Shown here in pieces: positions 1-8,866 of a stretch of 64,000 nt of DNA (position 1 is the stretch's first letter; each line of letters starts with the position of its first letter). The translations under genes and the position numbers were made by a program. The notes beneath the pieces are model-generated. The model saw only the letters and a list, made by a program, of their open reading frames with translations. It had not been told where the DNA came from and did no database searches. Location of the stretch: NCBI RefSeq assembly GCF_030282845.1, contig NZ_JASTWE010000009.1:16584-80583 (forward strand), written 5' to 3'. This DNA comes from Pseudodesulfovibrio pelocollis. Lineage in GTDB: Bacteria; Desulfobacterota; Desulfovibrionia; Desulfovibrionales; Desulfovibrionaceae.

Positions 1-574
1 CCGCGATGAACAGCATCTCCATCATCATGAAATTGGACGAGGCCAGTTGCTGCGACTTGAGCAGCAACTCGTTGATGGTGATGGTGCTGGCCAGGGACGA
101 ATCCTTGAGGGCGATGATGAACTGGTTGCCAAGCGACGGCACCGCCCGCTTGAGCGCCTGGGGCAGGATGATGCGGATCATGGCCCTGGGATAGGGCATG
201 CCCAGGCTGCGGGCCGCCTCCATCTGCCCGTCTGCGATGGAGACGATGGCCCCCCGGAAGATCTCGGCGATGTACGCGCCGTTGTGGATGCCCAGGGCGA
301 GCACGGCCGAGGTCAGGGCGCTCAGCCCGGCCAGGCTGCGCAGGCCGAAATAGATGAACAGGAGCTGGAGCAGTAGCGGCGTGCCGCGCACCACATAGAT
401 GTAAGCCCGGGCCGGAAGATTGAGCAGCCGCCGCTTGGAGATGCGCATGAAGGCCGTGCCCAGCCCCAGGCCCACGCCCAGCACGATGCCCAGAGCCGAG
501 ACCTTGAGCGTCATCCAGGCCGCCGGAAGAAAATAGGGCAGATACTTGGGCAGGGCCGCAAAGTCGAAATACAT
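1..574 (-). CDS. Polar amino-acid ABC transporter permease (partial, C-terminus beyond window)
   Basis: The reverse strand reads from an ATG at 574 without a stop to the window edge, giving about 191 residues (MYFDFAALPKYLPYF...). It is an inner-membrane permease of the HisM/GlnP family: hydrophobic segments near residues 12-38, 60-100 and 180 onward, the family phrase VVRGTPLLLQLLFIYFG, and the cytoplasmic EAA loop (MEAARSLGMPYPRAMIRIILPQA region) that docks the ATPase. The C-terminal end lies outside the window. It sits just downstream of the family-3 binding protein at 711-1496, in the same direction, so the two form one uptake system. The substrate cannot be read from sequence; a polar amino acid is the family expectation. 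Confidence 0.9.
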   Translation of the reverse strand, partial: MYFDFAALPKYLPYFLPAAWMTLKVSALGIVLGVGLGLGTAFMRISKRRLLNLPARAYIYVVRGTPLLLQLLFIYFGLRSLAGLSALTSAVLALGIHNGAYIAEIFRGAIVSIADGQMEAARSLGMPYPRAMIRIILPQALKRAVPSLGNQFIIALKDSSLASTITINELLLKSQQLASSNFMMMEMLFIA

Positions 575-604
575 GCCAGTGTCCGATGTCTTGAGGGTTG
601 GGAC

Positions 605-686
605 CGGCCGGGGCGGTGCGCCCCGGCCGTTGTGTCGTCTGTTGTGTCGTCAGCGGGCGGCCATCGATCAGCGACCGATGGCCGCC
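605..686 (-). promoter_or_regulatory. Two strong intercistronic hairpins between binding protein and permease genes
   Basis: Two perfect stems lie in the gap between the binding-protein and permease genes: an 11-bp stem at 605-615/619-629 (loop GTG) and an 11-bp stem at 656-666/676-686. Neither is followed by a clear T-run on the reverse strand. Such hairpins after ABC binding-protein genes commonly stabilise the upstream mRNA or attenuate readthrough, which fits the need for excess binding protein; this role is inferred. Confidence 0.55.
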
Positions 687-710
687 GAACCCGACCACGC
701 CGGGCGGTGT

Positions 711-1496
711 CTACTTCGAGGTGATGTCAGCGTTGAGCCACCTGACGCTCAGCCGCGCCAGGGTGCCATCCTCGTGCATGGTCTTGATGATCTTGTCCAC
801 GGCCTCGAGCAGGGTATCGTCGCTCTTGTTGAAGGCCACGGCAATGTCCTCGCTGCGCAGGGGCGCGCCAAGGGGGATAATGTCGAACCTGTCGGAACTC
901 ATGGCGTTCACGCCCACGACGCGGTCGGTGATCACCCCGTCCACCACGCCGCTCGACAGTTCGGTCAGGGTCTGGGTGTCGTCCTTGTAGAGCTTGACCT
1001 CGCCCACGCCGAGCCGGGCCGCGTCATCGGCAAAGGTGGTGCCCGTGACCACGCCCACGATCTTGCCGCGCAGGTCCTCGGGAGCGGTGAACGGCGCGCC
1101 CTTTTTGACCATCAGCTGCGCCCCGGAATAATAGTAGGGCATGGAGAAGTTGACCACCTTGAGCCGGTCCTCGGTCACGGCCATGCTGCCCAGAATGCCG
1201 TCGTACACGCCGGAACGCAGGCCCTCGATGATGCCGCTCCACTCGGTGGTCACCGGCTTGAGGCCCACGCCGAGCCGGGAGGCCACCTCGCGGGCCACGT
1301 CCACGTCGAATCCGACCAGTTCGTTGTTCTCGCTGTAGAAATTGAAGGGAGGGTAGCCGCCGCTCATGGCGAAACTGATTTTACCAGCCTTCCTGACGCG
1401 TTCAAGGGAATCCTTCTCCGTATCGGAGCAGGCGACAAGACCGAGGAGGAGAAGCGAGGCCGCTGAGGCGACCAGCAAACGCACAATTGTTTTCAT
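711..1496 (-). CDS. Amino-acid ABC transporter substrate-binding lipoprotein (family 3)
   Basis: 261 residues. The N-terminus is a lipoprotein signal with lipobox LVAC (Cys about residue 23), so the mature protein is anchored in the periplasm. The body is a family-3 solute-binding protein: SFAMSGGYPPFNF, VGFDVDVAREVASRLG, WSGIIEGLRSGVYDGILGSM and later GVVDGVITDRV are the standard two-lobe ligand-binding segments. It captures a polar amino acid and hands it to the permease encoded immediately downstream (1-574). The start is supported by the signal peptide beginning at the ATG and a GGGAG-like Shine-Dalgarno just upstream (reverse strand of 1498-1505). Ligand not assignable. Confidence 0.93.
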   Translation of the reverse strand: MKTIVRLLVASAASLLLLGLVACSDTEKDSLERVRKAGKISFAMSGGYPPFNFYSENNELVGFDVDVAREVASRLGVGLKPVTTEWSGIIEGLRSGVYDGILGSMAVTEDRLKVVNFSMPYYYSGAQLMVKKGAPFTAPEDLRGKIVGVVTGTTFADDAARLGVGEVKLYKDDTQTLTELSSGVVDGVITDRVVGVNAMSSDRFDIIPLGAPLRSEDIAVAFNKSDDTLLEAVDKIIKTMHEDGTLARLSVRWLNADITSK

Positions 1497-1807
1497 GAAA
1501 GCTCCCGTGTTTTGATGAGATGAATAGTGTCCGGTCGGGCGATGCCTTGCGTGATCCTCCCCGATGCTCGCCGCGCTTTGGTCAAGATCGTGGGATCATG
1601 AAGCTGGCCGTGGATGGCATGCAATGGCAGAAAGCATGACGATCAGTCCTTCGCCGTATCGCCAGCATCAGTGGCGCTGCTGTGCAGTTGCATTGCCGTG
1701 GCACGCCACGACACCTGTGCCGCATTCATGCCAAGCAAACATCATTGTGCCCTGCCGGGCAAGGGGGGAAAGCGGGGATGTCTCGGGTACTCGGGGATAC
1801 CCGAAGG
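1497..1807. other. Intergenic region, no supported gene
   Basis: About 310 bases between the 3' end of the PAS-LuxR gene and the 5' end of the binding-protein gene, both on the reverse strand. It must hold the promoter of the ABC operon. Short open frames here lack ribosome sites and recognisable sequence. A 7-bp hairpin (TCGGGTA/TACCCGA, 1783-1804) lies four bases past the LuxR stop and may act as a weak terminator, though no T-run follows. Confidence 0.5.
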
Positions 1808-3034
1808 TCAGCTCAAGGGGGGCTTCTGTCGAAGGTAGGCGTGGAGCGATGTGCGGCTGCCGCGCAGGCCGAGCTTGCGCCGGATGTTCTTGCGGTGGGT
1901 CTGGACCGTTTCAAAGGAGAGGTTGAGCAACCCGGCGATCTCCGCGCCGGTGCGCCCCAACTGGATGAGTTGGCATACCTCCATCTCTCTGGGCGAGAGG
2001 CGGTAGAGGGCGGCATCCTGCGCCATGCTCCCGGCCTGGGCCGGACCGTCGCCAGCCAGGTCGGCCAGCCGCTCCTCGATGACCGCCCGATAGCCCTCGC
2101 GCACGTCTGCGGCCTCGGCCCTGGCGATGCGCTCCAGGGCTGGCAGCATCTGCTGGCGCACCTGGCTGGTCAGGCTCTGGCGCATCTCGCGGCGGTCCTC
2201 CTCCACGGTCTTGATGACGCGCTTGAGGGCGATGTTCATCTTCTCCACCTCGGCCTTCTGGTCGCGCAGGTCGGCGCGCAGCTCCACCTGGGGCGAGAGA
2301 TCGTGCAGAATGAGTTGGAACAATGAGTATCCTGTCAGCCGGATGCGGCGCAGGGTGGCCTCGGCCGGATAGGCGCCGCCCGCGCCATCGGCCCCGTCCA
2401 CCCGACCGGCCCAGACCCCGCCCTGGTCCAACGAGCCCATGGCCCGGCGCATCATGCGGCGCGACTCGCCCGCCAGCAGGCTGCCCACATCACGCCCTGA
2501 CAGCTCGCGGCCGGGCTGGCCCAGACGCGCCCCGGCAGCCACGTTGGCCGAGAGCACCACGCCCGCGGTGTCCGTGAGGATGGTGGGGTCCTTGGCTGTT
2601 TCAAAAAGCGCGTTGAACAGGGCAATGGAGTCGGACAGGGCCGTGATGTTGTCCTCAAGCCGTTCCTCATAGGTCTCGTACAGGCTCTTCATGGGCCGGT
2701 TGTCCGTGGCCACGATCACGAAGCCGCCGTGGCGCGCCACCTCCCCGGCCAGGGGGATGACCCGCAGCAGGAAGTTGCGCCCGCCCGCGCTGGCAACGTC
2801 GTGGATGGTCATGGCCGGATGGCGCTCAAGGGCCTCGTCCAGGGTCCCGGCTTCCAGGCCCAATGCGCTCCAAAAGGGCTGCCCGGCCCGGCCGGAATCG
2901 GGCAGGTAGGCCAGGGGCTGGCCCTGCACGGCCAGAACCGTGCCCGAGGCATCGGCAAAGAGCACGAGGTCGCTCCAGGCGTCGATGACGTCGCCGGGGT
3001 CTGAAAGGGGTGTTATGGCCGGTTCGCTGGTCAT
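1808..3034 (-). CDS. PAS-domain LuxR-type transcriptional regulator
   Basis: 408 residues from ATG 3034 (MTSEPAITPL). Order: a PAS-like domain at about 15-115, a second PAS domain at about 140-255 (KDPTILTDTAGVVLSANVAA), a charged coiled coil at about 255-340, and a C-terminal LuxR helix-turn-helix at about 345-400 (LSPREMEVCQLIQLGRTGAEIAGLLNLS region). No receiver domain and no membrane segment, so it is a cytoplasmic one-component regulator sensing a ligand or redox signal through PAS. The open frame extends upstream to 3289 but would overlap the next gene, and no good ribosome site is seen, so the start is uncertain. Targets unknown; PAS-LuxR proteins without receivers are common in desulfovibrios. 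Confidence 0.8.
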   Translation of the reverse strand: MTSEPAITPLSDPGDVIDAWSDLVLFADASGTVLAVQGQPLAYLPDSGRAGQPFWSALGLEAGTLDEALERHPAMTIHDVASAGGRNFLLRVIPLAGEVARHGGFVIVATDNRPMKSLYETYEERLEDNITALSDSIALFNALFETAKDPTILTDTAGVVLSANVAAGARLGQPGRELSGRDVGSLLAGESRRMMRRAMGSLDQGGVWAGRVDGADGAGGAYPAEATLRRIRLTGYSLFQLILHDLSPQVELRADLRDQKAEVEKMNIALKRVIKTVEEDRREMRQSLTSQVRQQMLPALERIARAEAADVREGYRAVIEERLADLAGDGPAQAGSMAQDAALYRLSPREMEVCQLIQLGRTGAEIAGLLNLSFETVQTHRKNIRRKLGLRGSRTSLHAYLRQKPPLS

Positions 3035-3099
3035 GAGGAGTATCCGGGGCCAGCCTGACACGCCCGGCGGCTCAAGTAAAGACGGGCGACCGGACTGGC

Positions 3100-3399
3100 T
3101 CAGACCACCTCGACACCGCGCCAGGTGGTGATCACGGCCGGGCCGGTCACTAGTTCCGCCGTGGCCCGGCGCAGGGCGGCCATGTGGGGCGCGGTGCCAT
3201 GGGCGGCCAGGGCCGTTTCGCTCTCCCATATTTCGTAGAAGAAAAAAACGTGGCCGTAGTCGGCCCGGTGCAGGTCGTAACGCACGCACCCCGCCTCGGC
3301 CCGAACCAGGGGCACCACGCGGCGCAATTCCCGCTCAAGGGCGTCGGCGCACCCGTCCCCGGCGGTGACCACCGCCGAGACGTAAACACGCTCACTCAT
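3100..3399 (-). CDS. Antibiotic biosynthesis monooxygenase (ABM)-domain protein
   Basis: 99 residues from ATG 3399, preceded by AGGGAG eight bases upstream (a GTG two codons earlier is a less likely start). The sequence is a single ABM/YgiN-like ferredoxin-fold domain: VSAVVTAGDGCADALERELR, EAGCVRYDLHRAD, FFFYEIWESETALAAHGTAPH are the characteristic strands and helices. Family members act as small cofactor-free quinol or other monooxygenases or as dimeric ligand-binding proteins; in an anaerobe a protective role against quinone or oxygen stress is plausible but not shown. It lies between the cytochrome gene and the LuxR gene, all on the reverse strand. Confidence 0.82.
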   Translation of the reverse strand: MSERVYVSAVVTAGDGCADALERELRRVVPLVRAEAGCVRYDLHRADYGHVFFFYEIWESETALAAHGTAPHMAALRRATAELVTGPAVITTWRGVEVV

Positions 3400-3447
3400 G
3401 GGCACATCTCCCTTTTCGTCACCGCGCCGTGCGGACTCCGCCCTCGG

Positions 3448-3741
3448 CTATTCGCAGACCGTGCCGGTTCCCGGGGCCAGCCCGGCCAGATAGGCCGTTG
3501 CCGCGTCGATCTGGTTGGCGGGCAGTTGCGCGCCCTTCTGGACCATGCGGGCCACGGTGGCCTTCCAGGCGGCGTCGTTCTTGACGCCCACGGTGAGGCA
3601 TATCCGCTTGGTCGAGTGACACCGCGAACAGGACTGCTTCACGGTCTGTCCCATGTCGGACGCACCGGCCATACCGGCCAGGGCGAAACCAACGGCGACC
3701 GCGCATCCGGCCAGGGCGTATCGAGCTTTGCGAAAAGTCAT
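3448..3741 (-). CDS. Small periplasmic monohaem c-type cytochrome
   Basis: 97 residues from ATG 3741, with GGAG seven bases upstream. The first 30 residues are a Sec signal peptide ending near AGAS-D. The mature part is about 68 residues with one haem c attachment motif CSRCH, and AAWKATVARMVQKGA supplies a possible methionine axial ligand. Size and the W...M...GA pattern match the small single-haem cytochrome domain found in desulfovibrios. It would carry electrons in the periplasm; the partner is not indicated by its neighbours. An upstream extension of the open frame to 3834 has no signal peptide and is rejected. Confidence 0.85.
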   Translation of the reverse strand: MTFRKARYALAGCAVAVGFALAGMAGASDMGQTVKQSCSRCHSTKRICLTVGVKNDAAWKATVARMVQKGAQLPANQIDAATAYLAGLAPGTGTVCE

Positions 3742-3951
3742 GGCAATCTCCAGTGTGCTGCGCGGCCCGCAAGCCGCTGATGCTGACCACGTGGCGTCAT
3801 CCAAAGTCGGCCGCGCCGACCCCGCACTCGCCACCCTCCCACAAATACGTCACCGCGCCCCAAAAGTACAGCCCGCCCGCCGGGTCGAAACCGTGGTCAA
3901 AACATTCTTTCTTGTCCGCTCGCCCCAAACTTGCTACTTCTGTCCGACCAA

Positions 3952-4045
3952 GGAAGCGTTTCGTCACCGGTGTGGCGCTTGGTCTTCAAAACCAATGTGT
4001 GGCAGTGATGTCACAGGCAGGTTCGACTCCTGTACGCTTCCGCCA
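3952..4045 (+). tRNA. selC: tRNA-Sec (UCA anticodon)
   Basis: The 94-base segment folds as selenocysteine tRNA. The acceptor arm is eight base pairs (GGAAGCGT 3952-3959 with ACGCTTCC 4034-4041), longer than in normal tRNAs, followed by G and encoded CCA. The anticodon stem TTGGT/ACCAA closes loop CTTCAAA with anticodon TCA, which reads UGA. There is a long variable arm (TGTGTGGC...GTCACA) and a T arm CAGG-TTCGACT-CCTG. It decodes the in-frame TGA of fdhA at 33228. The genes for SelA, SelB and SelD are not in this window. Confidence 0.96.
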
Positions 4046-4055
4046 TCATTAACAA

Positions 4056-4083
4056 AAATGCCGAACAGCAACGATCGGCATTT
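4056..4083 (+). terminator. Hairpin terminator after tRNA-Sec
   Basis: A 9-bp perfect stem (AAATGCCGA 4056-4064 with TCGGCATTT 4075-4083) lies ten bases past the tRNA CCA end, followed by a T/C-rich run. It probably ends the tRNA-Sec transcript. Confidence 0.65.
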
Positions 4084-4171
4084 CTCGCTTCTCCCCTTTC
4101 CCCATCACTCTCCCCAGATTGGCGGGGAGTGTGTTGACTTCCTCGCGCCAAGCGGACTCCTGTTGGCCAGC

Positions 4172-4858
4172 TCAGGGTTTTTCGCAGCCGAGACCCGCGC
4201 GGGCGAGGCAGAGGACGTAGCGCGTGCGCTTGGCCCACCATTCGAGACTCGCATTGGCGGCGGACCATGTGTCAGTCACCGAGTCGGGATTGGAGCCGCC
4301 CACGCGGCGGTCCACCGCCGCGCCCATGAGCTCGCCGGTCGTGGCGTCCACCACCTTCATCTCCACCGACACCTCGCCCACGCCGGACTGCTTGCCGGTG
4401 CCCGAATAGGTCACCAGATTAACGACCGCGCCTATGGGCGTCAGGGATGAGAGCAGATTGCGCACCGGGTTGGAGGGATCGGCGTCGAGAATGCCCATGG
4501 ACACCCGCATGGTCCCCGGCTCCGGGCTCGTGACCAAGGTGTAGTCCTTCCCAAGCTCCCTACTCATCAGGGCATAGGCGTTGTTGGCCAGACGCTGATA
4601 GTTTTCACGCGTCTCGGCGTCCAGTTGGCCGTCCTTGGCCACCAGGACCGGTTCGAGCAGGATCTTGTCGTATTTGTTGATGTCGATCTTCTTGTTGATG
4701 TAGTGGTAGAGCGCCTGATCCCCGGTCCCCTTCTCCAGGATGGAGGGATCGACGAAGGTGGACCGCAGCTTCATGTCGCGCGCGTGGTAGCTAGAGCCGC
4801 ACCCCGCCACCAGAACAAGCCAGCCCGCCGCAATCGCAATAGCCATCAGCCGTATCAT
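4172..4858 (-). CDS. DUF3313-family lipoprotein
   Basis: 228 residues. It starts with a lipoprotein signal peptide, lipobox LVAGC (Cys about 20), and continues with GSSYHARDMKLRSTFVDPSILEKG, KYDKILLEPVLV, QRLANNAYALMSRELGKDYTLV and a glycine-rich segment (SGTGKQSGVGEVSVEMKVVDA) that fit DUF3313 outer-membrane or periplasmic lipoproteins. Function of the family is unknown. It is divergent from lepA, with about 240 bases between them. A GAGAGG ribosome site precedes the ATG. It stands alone as a transcription unit. Confidence 0.82.
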   Translation of the reverse strand: MIRLMAIAIAAGWLVLVAGCGSSYHARDMKLRSTFVDPSILEKGTGDQALYHYINKKIDINKYDKILLEPVLVAKDGQLDAETRENYQRLANNAYALMSRELGKDYTLVTSPEPGTMRVSMGILDADPSNPVRNLLSSLTPIGAVVNLVTYSGTGKQSGVGEVSVEMKVVDATTGELMGAAVDRRVGGSNPDSVTDTWSAANASLEWWAKRTRYVLCLARAGLGCEKP

Positions 4859-5100
4859 GTCCCTCTCCTTTGTCGCTCGCTTCCGGGGGTGGCCCCATTG
4901 TGTCCCCGCTTGGGGAATCCCGCCTTGCGGGCACTGTTCCGATGCTCAATATGCTCCACAGCCGGGGTAATGGCAAGCCCGCCACCCCCGCCCATATATA
5001 TTAGACAACCCCACCCAAATGCCGTAGAAGACGTTCCGGTACATTCGGCCGCCCGGCCGCGCCCTGCGGGGCGAGACACGTCACCACAGATACGGAAAAC

Positions 5101-6906
<1,806 letters not shown>

Positions 6907-6934
6907 CCATCACTCACCGACAAGGCATCCATTC

Positions 6935-7555
6935 ATGACCCAAAGCTCCCTGAAATCGTTGCGCGACACGGTGGAGGCCATCGTGGTGGCCCTGCTCCTC
7001 GCCTTTGTCATCCGCGCCTTCGTGGTCCAGGCGTTCAAGATTCCCTCGGGCTCCATGCTCGAAACCCTCCAGATCGGCGACCATCTGCTGGTCACCAAGT
7101 TCGCCTACGACCTGCGCCTGCCCTCCACGGTGTTTCTGGACACCACCGACGGCAAGGTGCTCTACGCCGTGAGCGAGCCTGAGCGCGGCGACATCATCGT
7201 CTTCAAGTATCCCGAGGACGAGACCAAGGACTTCATAAAGCGGGTGGTAGCCCTGCCCGGCGAGACCATCGAGATCCACGACAAGGTGGTCTTCATCGAC
7301 GGCAAGCCCCTGGACGAGCCCTATGTGCGGCACACCAAGCACACCATGGAGCCGGTGCGCGACAACTTCGGCCCCTATACCGTGCCCGAGGGGCAGTACT
7401 TCATGCTCGGCGACAACCGCGAGGCGTCCCACGACTCCCGCTGGTGGGGTCCGGTCAAGCGCGAGAAGATCGTGGGCAAGGCCCTGGTCATCTACTGGTC
7501 CTGGGGCTCCATCACCGACGTCCGCTTCGAGCGCATCGGCACGCTTTTCCTCTAG
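6935..7555 (+). CDS. lepB: Signal peptidase I
   Basis: 206 residues. One N-terminal membrane anchor (about 13-33) is followed by the catalytic segment KIPSGSMLETLQIGD with nucleophile Ser40, and by FIKRVVALPGE with general base Lys102. The later boxes MLGDNREASHDSR and GPVKREKIVGKA complete the S26 family pattern. It cleaves Sec and Tat signal peptides on the outer face of the inner membrane, so it processes the many exported proteins encoded here. Only 28 bases separate it from lepA. The single anchor and short C-terminus are typical of the shorter bacterial form. Confidence 0.97.
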   Translation: MTQSSLKSLRDTVEAIVVALLLAFVIRAFVVQAFKIPSGSMLETLQIGDHLLVTKFAYDLRLPSTVFLDTTDGKVLYAVSEPERGDIIVFKYPEDETKDFIKRVVALPGETIEIHDKVVFIDGKPLDEPYVRHTKHTMEPVRDNFGPYTVPEGQYFMLGDNREASHDSRWWGPVKREKIVGKALVIYWSWGSITDVRFERIGTLFL

Positions 7556-7587
7556 CCTACAGTCCAGCAACTTGAGGCCTTATGGCC

Positions 7588-7652
7588 CACGGCGGAACCC
7601 CGCTTCTTCGCCACGGAGTCACTCCGCGCTGGCGAAGGGGCGGGGTTCCGTG
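7588..7652. terminator. Long imperfect hairpin between lepB and efflux adaptor
   Basis: A 65-base inverted repeat: the outer arms CGGAACCCCGC and GCGGGGTTCCG, then CTTCGCC paired with GGCGAAG, then GGAGT/CTCC near the loop. It sits between the lepB stop and the next gene. It could end the lepA-lepB transcript and shield the efflux operon, though no strong T-run follows; it may also be a dispersed repeat. Confidence 0.55.
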
Positions 7653-7665
7653 CTATGGCAGGGCC

Positions 7666-8865
7666 ATGCCCAGACAACTCCTTGCCACCCTTTCCATTGT
7701 GCTGGCCGCGCTCCTGCTGACGGCCTGTGGCTCAGACCGCGCGCCTTCGGGCGGGACGCGGGCCGCGTATGCTCCCCGGACAACCTCCGTGGCCGAGCGG
7801 ACCACCCTGCCCCGGCTGCACGAGGCCGTGGGCACGGTCAGGGCCAGGACCGACGTCAATGTCGAGGCCCAGATCACGGGCCGGGTACTCGAAGTGCTGG
7901 TGCGGCCCGGCGACAGGGTGGCCCCGGGCGACACGCTGGTGGTCCTCGACGGTCGCGCCTCCCAGGCCCGGCTCGATCAGGCCCGCCAGGCCCGCCAAAG
8001 CGCCGGGAGCATGATCGCCCACGCCCGCGACGGACTGGCCTCGGCCAAGGCGTCCTTTGCCAAGGCAGAGGCCACCTACCGACGCATGAAGCAGCTGGGC
8101 GAGCAGCGCGTGGTCACGGTCGAGGAGGTGGAGCAGGCCGAGTCCGCCTACCTTCAGGCCCGGGCCGCCCTGGGGCAGGCCGAGGAGGGCGTGGCCACCG
8201 CCCTGGCCCGCAGCCGCGAGGCGGACGAGGTGGTGCAGGAGGCCGAGATCGGCCTTGATCACACCACCATCGTGGCCAGCGAGGACGGGGAGGTGGCCAG
8301 ACGACTGGTCGAGCCGGGCGACCTCGCCTTCCCTGGCAAGGGGCTGCTGGTGCTCCAGACCGGCGAGAGCCTGCGCCTGGAGGCCATGGTCCGCGAAGGA
8401 CTCATCGGCCGGGTGCGCGTGGGCGACACCGTGCGCGTGGCCGTCTCGGCCTTGGGCGAAGACGAAATGCTCGAAGCCGTGGTGGACGAGATGGAGCCCC
8501 TGGCCGATCCGGTGACGCGCTCCTTCCTGGTCAAGGCGCGGCTGCCCGAGGCCCCGGGCCTCTACCCCGGCATGTTCGGCCGCCTCTTCGTGCCCCTTGG
8601 CCAGCGCGAGGCCGTGCTGGTGCCCGAGGCGGCCGTGACCCGCGTGGGCCAGCTGGAGACGGTCATGGTCCGCGAGGGCGAGACGTGGCAGCCGGTGCAT
8701 GTGCGGACCGGCGACCGAGTGGGCGACCAGGGGGGCGACCGGCCGGGAGGTCTCGTGGAGGTGCTCTCGGGCCTGTCCGGCGGCGAGACCCTGGGCATCG
8801 GCGCGGCCGATCCGGCTGGCGAGGCCGCCGGAGAAGCTGGCGGAAAGGCCGGAGGGGACGACTAG
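7666..8865 (+). CDS. RND efflux periplasmic adaptor (membrane fusion lipoprotein)
   Basis: 399 residues from ATG 7666, chosen because the protein then begins with a lipoprotein signal (MPRQLLATLSIVLAALLLTAC); an in-frame start at 7582 lies inside a hairpin. The sequence has the adaptor layout: lipoyl half-motif (VEAQITGRVLEVLVRPGD), a long alpha-helical hairpin (about 100-190), second lipoyl half (ASEDGEVARRLVEPGD), a beta-barrel domain and a membrane-proximal domain. It links the inner-membrane RND pump encoded one base downstream to an outer-membrane channel that is not encoded nearby. Substrate unknown. Confidence 0.92.
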   Translation: MPRQLLATLSIVLAALLLTACGSDRAPSGGTRAAYAPRTTSVAERTTLPRLHEAVGTVRARTDVNVEAQITGRVLEVLVRPGDRVAPGDTLVVLDGRASQARLDQARQARQSAGSMIAHARDGLASAKASFAKAEATYRRMKQLGEQRVVTVEEVEQAESAYLQARAALGQAEEGVATALARSREADEVVQEAEIGLDHTTIVASEDGEVARRLVEPGDLAFPGKGLLVLQTGESLRLEAMVREGLIGRVRVGDTVRVAVSALGEDEMLEAVVDEMEPLADPVTRSFLVKARLPEAPGLYPGMFGRLFVPLGQREAVLVPEAAVTRVGQLETVMVREGETWQPVHVRTGDRVGDQGGDRPGGLVEVLSGLSGGETLGIGAADPAGEAAGEAGGKAGGDD

Positions 8866-8866
8866 G